Shown here: positions 1-5,165 of the stretch, piece after piece | Numbering within the stretch: position 1 is the stretch's first letter | Layout: each line of letters starts with the position of its first letter | Assembly (NCBI GenBank): GCA_902493835.1 | Contig: CABURG010000114.1 | Location: 1 to 5,555 of the forward strand | DNA: 5,555 nt | Direction: 5' to 3' | Source of the DNA: an uncultured Collinsella sp. | Lineage (GTDB): Bacteria; Actinomycetota; Coriobacteriia; Coriobacteriales; Coriobacteriaceae | Notes under the pieces: generated by a model | Told to the model about the DNA's origin: nothing | The model's database searches: none | Seen by the model: only the letters and a program-made list of their open reading frames with translations | Translations under genes and position numbers: made by a program

Positions 1-545
1 ATCTCGGCAATCTGGCCGAGCATATCGGCATCGAGCACAGTACCGATGGGGTTAGATGCGTTGTTTATGCAGATAAGCTTGGTGTTGGGACGCACCAAGC
101 GCTTGAGTTCCTCGATATCGGGCTTCCAGCCGAGTTCCTCGCGAAGCTCCCAATACTCGACCTCGGCGCCCAGCGTGCGCGGAATCTCGTAGAGCGGCGC
201 GTAGGTGGGCCACTCGGCGATAACATGGTCGCCGGGCTCGACCACAGCCATGATGGCGTTGAGGTTAGCGCCCGTGCAGCCATTGGTCTGCAGAATGTGA
301 TCGGGATTGACCTCCCGACGATACAGCTTGGCAACCTCGGCCTTAAACTCCGGCGAGCCCTCGATCCAGCCGTAGTTCATCTTCTCGCGGTCCAGGCGCT
401 CGTAGAACGTGGCGCCGTCCTGTTCATCGAGCGCGCGCAGCTCGCCCATGGTGAGCGACGAGATCGTCGACTGGGCGATGTCCCACGTGGCGCTCTTCTC
501 CCAAACGTTGAGCCATTCCTCAACGCCAATCGTCTTGATGTCCAT
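1..545 (-). CDS. PLP-dependent aminotransferase, class I/II fold (partial, C-terminal part beyond the left edge)
   Basis: This is the first 181 codons of a fold-type I pyridoxal-phosphate enzyme; the frame stays open to the window edge. Translation starts MDIKTIGVEEWLNVWEKSA. Visible family marks are the TNGCTGAN turn (residues 87-94, cofactor phosphate region), PTY at 113-115 (Tyr115 at the place of the aromatic residue that stacks on the PLP ring), and NNASNPIG at 161-168, whose Asn165 corresponds to the Asn that contacts the PLP 3'-oxygen in aspartate aminotransferase. The Schiff-base Lys and the substrate-carboxylate Arg would lie in the missing half, so activity cannot be confirmed. The start is supported by TAAGGAG (553-559) seven bases upstream. 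The gene follows arcA on the same strand after 149 bp. That suggests, by inference only, a role in arginine or related amino-acid metabolism. Capreomycidine-synthase-like aminotransferases (VioD, acting on a hydroxyarginine) belong to the same superfamily and could be a misleading best hit. The substrate is unknown. Codon use is mixed, unlike arcA. Confidence 0.9.
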   Translation of the reverse strand, partial: MDIKTIGVEEWLNVWEKSATWDIAQSTISSLTMGELRALDEQDGATFYERLDREKMNYGWIEGSPEFKAEVAKLYRREVNPDHILQTNGCTGANLNAIMAVVEPGDHVIAEWPTYAPLYEIPRTLGAEVEYWELREELGWKPDIEELKRLVRPNTKLICINNASNPIGTVLDADMLGQIAE

Positions 546-552
546 GGCCAGG

Positions 553-559
553 CTCCTTA
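553..559 (-). promoter_or_regulatory. Ribosome binding site of the aminotransferase gene
   Basis: On the minus strand this reads TAAGGAG, a near-perfect Shine-Dalgarno sequence, with seven bases between it and the ATG at 545. It fixes the aminotransferase start and shows the gene has its own translation initiation even if it is transcribed from arcA. Confidence 0.75.
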
Positions 560-600
560 CAAAAGCAGTCATCCAATCGTGTTGACGTTCCTCATACAAG

Positions 601-634
601 ATTGGGGCGGTGCGAAAACCCGCACCGCCCCAAT
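601..634 (-). terminator. Perfect 14-bp hairpin downstream of arcA (terminator or 3'-end stabiliser)
   Basis: Arms 601-614 and 621-634 are exact reverse complements (ATTGGGGCGGTGCG and its complement) around a 6-base loop. The hairpin begins about 60 bases after the arcA stop codon. After it the minus strand continues CTTGTATGAGG, so the U-tract is poor (three T in the first five bases). The position and very stable G/C stem fit an arcA terminator or a 3' stability element. The weak U-tract suggests incomplete termination and some read-through into the aminotransferase. Reading on the plus strand there is no T-run either, and no plus-strand gene ends here. Confidence 0.6.
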
Positions 635-694
635 GGGAGACATCTAATGGCAGCTAGATGTATGTATTATGACCTGTACGGGTCCTTGAAGACC

Positions 695-1936
695 TTAGAG
701 GTCCTCGCGCCAGAAGGGCATGCTCATGCAGCGCGGGCCGCCGCGGCCGCGGGAGAGCTCGGCGGAGGGCACGACGAGAAGGTCCAGGCCCTCCTTGTAC
801 AGCACGTCGTTGGTGACGGTGTTGCGGGCGTAGACGCAGATCTTGCCGGGCTCGACGCACAGGGTGTTGGAGCCGTCGTTCCACTGCTCGCGGGAGGCCG
901 CGATCGGGTCGCCGCCGCCGCAGGGGATCAGCTTGACCTGGTCGACGCCGGTGGCGTCCTCCAGGACGTGCTCGAGGGTGTCCTCGATCAGGCGGATGTT
1001 CACGTCGCCCGGGTTCTTGCCGGCGGTCAGCTCGTAGACGCGCAGGGTGCCCATGATGGCGGGGTGGATCGTGAACTTATCGACGTCGATCTGGGTGAAG
1101 ACCGTGTCGAGGTGCATGAAGGCGCGCGAGACCGGGATGTCGAAGGCCAGGATGCGCTCGACCTTGGAGTCGGAGTTCCAGAAGATGTTCTGGGCCATGA
1201 CGTCGATCGCGGCGGCCTGGGTGCGCTGGGAGATGCCGACGGCGAGGGTCTTCTCGTTGATGTTCAGCACGTCGCCGCCCTCGGTGTGGAACTGGCAGTC
1301 GCGGCGGAAGTACAGCGAGACGTCCTTGTAGTCGGGGTGGTACTTGAAGACGTACTTGCCGTACAGGGTCTCGCGGTTGCGGGTGACCGAGTACATGCGG
1401 TTGAGGTTGACGCCCTCGCCGATGACCGCGAACGGGTCGCGGGTGAAGTAGAGGTTGGGCATCGGGTCGATGATCAGGTCGGACTCGGACTCGGAGTTGA
1501 CCAGGGAGTCGAGGGTCGTGGACGCCGTGAGGGGCATGTCGATCTCGGACTTGGTCATGCCGGCCATGGTCTTCTTGACGAACTCGAGGTTGTCCTCGAT
1601 GGAGTCCAGCTTCTCGCGGACGATCTGCGGCATGTGCTGGCCGCGGATGCCGGCCTCGGCGATGTACTGGTCGGTGAACTCGGCGCGGGCGCCGGGGACC
1701 TGGTCGAACACCTCGGCGACGAGGTTCTCGAGATAGAGGACCTCCACGCCCTGGTCCCTCAGGATCTGGGCGAAGGTGTCGTGCTCCTGCTGCGCGACCT
1801 CCAGGAACGGGACGTCGTCGAACAGGAGTCGCTCGAGCTCGTCGGGCGGCAGGTTGAGGAGCTCGTCGCCGGGACGGTGCAGGCAGACCTTCCTGAGCTT
1901 GCCGATCTCGGAAGGCACGTGCAGACCTTTCGTCAT
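695..1936 (-). CDS. arcA: Arginine deiminase
   Basis: Cytoplasmic enzyme that hydrolyses L-arginine to L-citrulline and ammonia, the first step of the arginine deiminase (ADI) pathway; the later steps (arcB, arcC) would yield ATP. The 413 residues match the usual family length. The start is the typical MTKGLHVPSEIGKLRKV followed by LHRPG (19-23). Catalytic residues are all visible: Asp167 in FTRDP, Glu219 in HTEGGD, His275 and Asp277 in MHLDT, and the nucleophile Cys403 in GGPRCMSMP, eleven residues from the end. A helical insertion near residues 75-130 is the part normally found in bacterial ADIs. Almost every codon ends in C or G, far more strictly than in the flanking genes, which suggests very high expression. 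The ribosome site AGGAGG (1939-1944) is only two bases from the ATG, an unusually short gap, but the conserved N-terminus leaves little doubt about the start. The upstream region holds a leader hairpin and repeat motifs. No arcB, arcC or arcD is in view. Confidence 0.98.
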   Translation of the reverse strand: MTKGLHVPSEIGKLRKVCLHRPGDELLNLPPDELERLLFDDVPFLEVAQQEHDTFAQILRDQGVEVLYLENLVAEVFDQVPGARAEFTDQYIAEAGIRGQHMPQIVREKLDSIEDNLEFVKKTMAGMTKSEIDMPLTASTTLDSLVNSESESDLIIDPMPNLYFTRDPFAVIGEGVNLNRMYSVTRNRETLYGKYVFKYHPDYKDVSLYFRRDCQFHTEGGDVLNINEKTLAVGISQRTQAAAIDVMAQNIFWNSDSKVERILAFDIPVSRAFMHLDTVFTQIDVDKFTIHPAIMGTLRVYELTAGKNPGDVNIRLIEDTLEHVLEDATGVDQVKLIPCGGGDPIAASREQWNDGSNTLCVEPGKICVYARNTVTNDVLYKEGLDLLVVPSAELSRGRGGPRCMSMPFWREDL

Positions 1937-1938
1937 GG

Positions 1939-1971
1939 CCTCCTACCTTTCTTTCGGGCCTTTCGGCCGAA
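1939..1971 (-). promoter_or_regulatory. arcA leader: GAAA-tetraloop hairpin followed by Shine-Dalgarno
   Basis: Read on the minus strand, TTCGGCC and GGCCCGAA (1965-1971 and 1953-1960) pair with one bulged base around the loop GAAA (1961-1964), a GNRA tetraloop. Eight bases later comes AGGAGG (1939-1944), two bases before the arcA ATG. Such a hairpin at the foot of a highly expressed mRNA could protect it from decay or tune ribosome loading. This is inferred from the sequence alone. Confidence 0.5.
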
Positions 1972-2017
1972 TCTCTCAGCGCCCTTCCATAGCGGACGCT
2001 GCTTGCTGACAGCTCTA

Positions 2018-2048
2018 GTTATATCCAAATTCCACCCGCAATTCCACC
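2018..2048 (-). promoter_or_regulatory. Candidate arcA promoter with a 9-bp tandem repeat over the -35 zone
   Basis: The minus strand has TATAAC at 2018-2023, a good -10 hexamer, which would start transcription near 2011 and give a leader of about 75 bases. The expected -35 zone has no good TTGACA match. It is occupied by two exact copies of GGTGGAATT (2028-2036 and 2040-2048) spaced 12 bp apart. A weak -35 overlapped by a tandem motif is the layout of an activator-dependent promoter. A TTGACC exists further up (2061-2066) but is 37 bases from this -10 and has no convincing -10 of its own. The promoter call is moderate and the activator idea is speculative. Confidence 0.4.
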
Positions 2049-2070
2049 TCGCCCCCGAACGGTCAACAAA

Positions 2071-2093
2071 GTGCGATGAACGGTATATCGCAC
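2071..2093. promoter_or_regulatory. 23-bp palindrome GTGCGAT-N9-ATCGCAC upstream of arcA, candidate operator
   Basis: Two perfect 7-bp arms (2071-2077 and 2087-2093) flank a 9-base spacer. The centre lies about 70 bp upstream of the arcA transcription start predicted from TATAAC, and on one face of a large regulatory region. This geometry suits a dimeric DNA-binding protein. It does not match the FNR/CRP consensus (TTGAT/TGTGA-N6 type) and is not clearly an ARG box, so no regulator is named. It has no T-run and is not at the end of a gene, so it is unlikely to be a terminator. Confidence 0.4.
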
Positions 2094-2172
2094 GAGATTC
2101 CCCCATAATGTACTTCGGCGTTCTAAAGTAACTTTTCTAAGGTAAACGCTCTTTTTCCAAAAAACTATTTGC

Positions 2173-2214
2173 AATTGCATCTCTAAACTTTTGATTCAGA
2201 ATTGCATAGCTAAA
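2173..2214. repeat. Imperfect 15-bp direct repeat, 27-bp period
   Basis: AATTGCATCTCTAAA (2173-2187) recurs as AATTGCATAGCTAAA (2200-2214), 13 of 15 bases identical, with starts 27 bp apart. The first copy overlaps the palindrome GCAATTGC (2171-2178). Spacing of roughly two and a half helix turns in an AT-rich divergent promoter region hints at a protein-binding site, but AT-rich sequence also raises the odds of chance similarity. Confidence 0.4.
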
Positions 2215-2427
2215 TCGGTTTTATGTATATAAATGATGTTTGTTTACGTTTCCGCCTGCATTCAATGATATTCAGCTATCCATCATTCTTATTCACACTT
2301 ACGTACCAGTTGAGTGAGGATATAGACCGCTTGCAGACGAGCAGGACGTCAGTCCTATGACTTGTCAGCGTAAGAAGTAGGTAAAGATACCGTTCACGCG
2401 ATACGTCCGTGCCAGCGGTCGACTAAA

Positions 2428-2455
2428 TTGAGACAATAGTGATTAGTGTTAGGCT
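2428..2455 (+). promoter_or_regulatory. Candidate ppk promoter (extended -10)
   Basis: TTGAGA at 2428-2433 (five of six matches to TTGACA) is separated by 16 bases from TAGGCT at 2450-2455. TGT stands directly before the -10, giving an extended TGN element. The TA...T form of the -10 is common in actinobacteria. Transcription would begin near 2462, leaving a short leader of about 23 bases before the ATG at 2485. If correct, the upstream in-frame GTG at 2446 lies before the transcript and cannot be the start codon. Confidence 0.5.
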
Positions 2456-2484
2456 ACCGTCCCTTGTGGGGACTGAACGGACAG

Positions 2485-5064
2485 ATGCATATGCCGAGCA
2501 AAATCGAAAAGAAGCAAGCCGCCGCAAAGCTGCGCAAACCGCCGCGCGACTTCTCGTACACGCAAAACCGAGAGCTCAGCTGGCTACGCTTTGACAACCG
2601 CGTGCTCGACGAAGCCTTCGACGAAACCGTTCCGTTATTCGAGCGACTAAAGTTCGTCTCGATCTTCGAGTCCAACCTCGACGAGTTCCTTATGGTGCGC
2701 GTGGGCGGCCTGTCCGATCTGGCGGAGCTCAAAAAACAACCTGTCGACAACAAGAGCAATATGACCGCCTCCGAACAGGTCGATGCTGTCATGGCCGAAA
2801 TGCCCGGGCTCCTTACCCGTTGGGAGTCCATCTTTAAGAGCATCGAGGGCAAGCTCGACACCTTGGGCGTTCACCGCGCCCGCATCGATTCGCTTACGCC
2901 CGAGGAGCGCACCTTTGTAACCCGCTACTTCCAGGCCTACGTGTCACCGGTCATCTCGCCGCTGGTCATCGATCCTCGCCACCCCTTCCCCAACCTGCGC
3001 AATGGCGCGCTCTATCTGGCCTGTGGTCTGGACGGTGCCACCGACGAGGAGAGCCTGCTGGGCCTTATCGAGATTCCCGCCTCGATGAACCGCGTGGTCG
3101 AGATCCCCTCGCCCACCGGCACCTACTCCTACATCTTGCTCGAGGACGTCATCCTCGCCTGCCTGGACAGCTGCTTTGGCTCCTATAAGCCGCTGGATCG
3201 TGCGCTGATCCGCGTCACCCGCAACGCTGACATCGATCCGGACGGCGAGGGCGTCGAGGAGGAAGAGGACTACCGCCAGCACATGAAGCGCATTCTCAAG
3301 AAGCGCCTGCGCCTGCAGCCGGTAGTGCTCGCGGTCTCGGGATCGCTCGAGAAGGCGACGCTCAAGACTATCCGCAAGGCGCTCGAGCTTTCGCGTCGCT
3401 CGGTCTTTACCTGCGATATCCCGCTCAACCTGGGCTACGTCTTTGGCATTGAGGGCAAGATTCCCGAGCACCTGCGCAACGAGCTGCTCTTTACGCCGTT
3501 TAAGCCGCAGCCCAATCCCACCATCGACATGACCCGCTCCATCCGCGAGCAGGTGCTGCAGCACGACAAGCTGCTCTTCTACCCTTACGAGGCCATGAAC
3601 CCGTTCTTGGACCTGGTGCACGAAGCAGCCTACGACCCCGAGTGCATCTCGTTGCGCATCACGCTCTACCGCGTGGCCAAGCAGAGCCGCCTATGCGAGT
3701 CGCTGATCGATGCTGCCGAGAACGGCAAAGAGGTCACGGTGCTCATGGAGCTCCGCGCACGCTTTGACGAGCAGAACAACATCGAGTGGGCCGAGCGCCT
3801 GGAAGAGGCCGGCTGCACCGTCATCTATGGTTCCGAGGGCTTTAAATGCCACTCAAAGATCTGCCAGCTCACCTATCGCGAGGGCATGGCGCTAACGCGC
3901 CTCACACTTTTGGGCACCGGCAACTTTAACGAGAAGACGGCCAAACTCTACAGCGACTTTATGCTCATGACAGCCCATCCCGGCATCGGCGAGGACGCCA
4001 ACCTGTTCTTCCGCAACCTGTCGCTGGGCAACCTGCGCGGCGACTACCGCTTCCTGGGTGTGGCGCCCGTCGGACTGAAACCGCTCATCATGCGCGGGCT
4101 TGACCGCGAGATCCAGCGCGCCCTTGCCGGCGAGCCCGCCCGCGTGTTCTTTAAGCTCAACTCGCTGACCGACCGCGAGGTTATCGACAAGATCGCCGAG
4201 GCATCGTGTGCCGGCGTGCGCGTAGACATGATCATCCGAGGCATCTCGTGCCTCAAGCCCGGTGTTCCGGGCAAGACCGAGAACGTGCATGTCCGCTCCA
4301 TCGTCGGACGCTTTTTGGAGCACGCGCGCGTCTATGCTTTCGGCGTGGACTCGGACATGATTTACCTGAGCTCGGCAGACATGATGACGCGCAACACCGA
4401 GCACCGCGTGGAGATTGCCTTCCCCGTGCTCGACCCCACCTGCCGCGCCCTGGTACACGAGTGCATGGGCATGCAGCTGCAGGACAACGTGAAGGCCCGC
4501 AGCCTCACGAGCGACGGCACCTGGGTCCCCGTGGAGTGTGCAGAGGGTGAGAAACCCTTCAACTCGCAGGAAGCTCTACTGGAGCGTGCCTATCGCAACG
4601 CCGAGGCCGCCGCGCAGCAGCGCGCACAGGAGAAGGAACGTGTGGCCGAAGAAGCTATTCAGGCCGAGGTTGAACACGGGGCAGCTGCCAAACCGGAAGC
4701 GGTTGCAGCTCCCCTGGTGAATGAGCCCGAGGCTGCCGCAGAGCCCGCCGTGGAGAAAGCGCCCGAGCCCGCTACTGCGACTCCGGAGCCCGCCGCCGAG
4801 GCAAAGCCCGCCCCTGCTCCTGAGCCGCAGCCGGCCACACCCAAGGTCCAAGAGGTCCAGGCGACCGTCATTGAGCCCGAGCCTGCACCTGCACCTCAGC
4901 CCGATCCGCAGGTCATCAAGCCCGCACCCGAGACGAGCGCCCGTCGCGATAAGCCCGCCGGCAAGACCAAGGCCATCGAGCGCCATCGCCCCGGCCGCGT
5001 GCGCATGGGCCTGGGTCTGATCGGCCTGGGTCTTAAGACGCTCATTACAGGCAAGACGAAATAG
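2485..5064 (+). CDS. ppk1: Polyphosphate kinase (PPK1) with a long Ala/Pro/Glu tail
   Basis: Makes inorganic polyphosphate by moving the ATP gamma-phosphate onto a growing chain through a phospho-histidine; usually associated with the inner face of the membrane. The 859 residues (numbered from ATG 2485) show the N domain (FSYTQNRELSWLRFDNRVL, 23-41; Asn64 in ESNLDEF), the head domain to about 340, and C1/C2 to about 685. By ungapped offset from E. coli PPK, Arg396 and Arg426 (metal), phospho-acceptor His456 in KCHSK, Tyr489, Arg585 and His613 in LEHARVY are all kept. The residue matching E. coli His454 is Leu475 (LLGTGNFN). The E. coli enzyme is 688 residues long. Here a tail of about 170 residues follows: a charged helix (about 697-730), an Ala/Pro/Glu-rich stretch (about 733-815), then a basic patch and a Gly/Leu-rich end. 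An in-frame GTG at 2446 adds 13 unconserved residues and is rejected because the likely promoter overlaps it. ATG 2491 is an equal alternative. The Shine-Dalgarno is weak (GGGGA, 2468-2472). Confidence 0.96.
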   Translation: MHMPSKIEKKQAAAKLRKPPRDFSYTQNRELSWLRFDNRVLDEAFDETVPLFERLKFVSIFESNLDEFLMVRVGGLSDLAELKKQPVDNKSNMTASEQVDAVMAEMPGLLTRWESIFKSIEGKLDTLGVHRARIDSLTPEERTFVTRYFQAYVSPVISPLVIDPRHPFPNLRNGALYLACGLDGATDEESLLGLIEIPASMNRVVEIPSPTGTYSYILLEDVILACLDSCFGSYKPLDRALIRVTRNADIDPDGEGVEEEEDYRQHMKRILKKRLRLQPVVLAVSGSLEKATLKTIRKALELSRRSVFTCDIPLNLGYVFGIEGKIPEHLRNELLFTPFKPQPNPTIDMTRSIREQVLQHDKLLFYPYEAMNPFLDLVHEAAYDPECISLRITLYRVAKQSRLCESLIDAAENGKEVTVLMELRARFDEQNNIEWAERLEEAGCTVIYGSEGFKCHSKICQLTYREGMALTRLTLLGTGNFNEKTAKLYSDFMLMTAHPGIGEDANLFFRNLSLGNLRGDYRFLGVAPVGLKPLIMRGLDREIQRALAGEPARVFFKLNSLTDREVIDKIAEASCAGVRVDMIIRGISCLKPGVPGKTENVHVRSIVGRFLEHARVYAFGVDSDMIYLSSADMMTRNTEHRVEIAFPVLDPTCRALVHECMGMQLQDNVKARSLTSDGTWVPVECAEGEKPFNSQEALLERAYRNAEAAAQQRAQEKERVAEEAIQAEVEHGAAAKPEAVAAPLVNEPEAAAEPAVEKAPEPATATPEPAAEAKPAPAPEPQPATPKVQEVQATVIEPEPAPAPQPDPQVIKPAPETSARRDKPAGKTKAIERHRPGRVRMGLGLIGLGLKTLITGKTK

Positions 5065-5072
5065 TCGTTTGT

Positions 5073-5118
5073 AAAAGCGCCCCGTATTTGAGGAATGCCC
5101 CAGATACGGGGCGCTTTT
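5073..5118 (+). terminator. Intrinsic terminator after ppk
   Basis: Arms 5073-5087 and 5104-5118 are exact reverse complements over 15 bp (AAAAGCGCCCCGTAT and its complement) around a 16-base loop. The right arm ends in TTTT, giving the U-tract. It starts nine bases after the ppk stop codon. The left arm begins with AAAA, so the structure could also stop minus-strand transcription. It separates ppk from the downstream methyltransferase gene. Confidence 0.9.
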
Positions 5119-5121
5119 CCC

Positions 5122-5130
5122 TGCTACCAT
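5122..5130 (+). promoter_or_regulatory. Possible extended -10 promoter for the methyltransferase gene
   Basis: TGCTACCAT is a TGN extended -10 with hexamer TACCAT. The expected -35 zone falls inside the terminator stem and matches the consensus poorly, so the call rests on the extended -10 and on the need for a new promoter after the strong terminator. Transcription would start about 30 bases before the ATG. Confidence 0.3.
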
Positions 5131-5165
5131 GGTTGCGAACAAAACCGCGAATGGCAGGCAGGAAT

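Larger units (their letters stand above)
1937..2484. other. Large divergent intergenic control region between arcA and ppk
   Basis: No convincing gene is found in these roughly 550 bases. The side next to arcA is GC-rich and carries the leader hairpin and candidate promoter. From about 2100 to 2320 the DNA becomes clearly AT-rich, with phased T and A runs (2152-2156 and 2159-2164) and TATGTATATAAATGATG near 2223. From about 2330 it returns to mixed composition. Contents that can be pointed to are the palindrome at 2071-2093, TTCTAA repeated at 2121-2126 and 2135-2140, a 15-bp imperfect direct repeat at 2173-2187 and 2200-2214, six-base inverted arms AATGAT/ATCATT (2264-2269 and 2282-2287), AGGAC/GTCCT (2343-2347 and 2352-2356), a TATAGA at 2321-2326 that could be a distal ppk -10 with a poor -35, and ATACCGTTCA facing both ways (2077-2086 and 2387-2396). 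Confidence 0.7.

Noticed and set aside
225..647. Open frame of 140 codons on the plus strand over the aminotransferase
   Set aside because: It overlaps a well supported minus-strand aminotransferase with family motifs and a good ribosome site, and has no recognisable features itself.
602..2131. Open frame of 509 codons on the plus strand, antisense to arcA
   Set aside because: It is a by-product of the strict C/G-ending codons of arcA. The translation is a monotonous Val/Asp/Leu/Gly/Glu mix with no recognisable domain, and the arcA frame on the other strand has all its catalytic residues.
2223..2360. Small plus-strand open frame of 45 codons in the intergenic region
   Set aside because: It has no Shine-Dalgarno, its codon use is unlike the neighbouring genes and the AT-rich stretch explains its ATG. 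A leader peptide cannot be excluded but nothing supports it.
2288..2398. Possible PHO box (TTCAC-like words at 2292 and 2393) controlling ppk
   Set aside because: The words are single and about 100 bp apart, not the closely spaced direct repeats that PhoB/PhoP-type regulators need.
2446..2484. Upstream GTG start that would lengthen PPK by 13 residues
   Set aside because: There is no ribosome site before it, the added residues do not resemble a PPK N-terminus, and the likely extended -10 promoter (2450-2455) overlaps it.
2944..3621. Minus-strand open frame of 225 codons inside ppk
   Set aside because: It is antisense to the conserved PPK head domain and part of the C1 domain, and its composition is that of a shadow frame.
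4576..5142. Minus-strand open frame of 188 codons rich in Gly, Leu and Arg
   Set aside because: It mirrors the low-complexity Ala/Pro/Glu tail of PPK and runs through the terminator; it shows no family motif.
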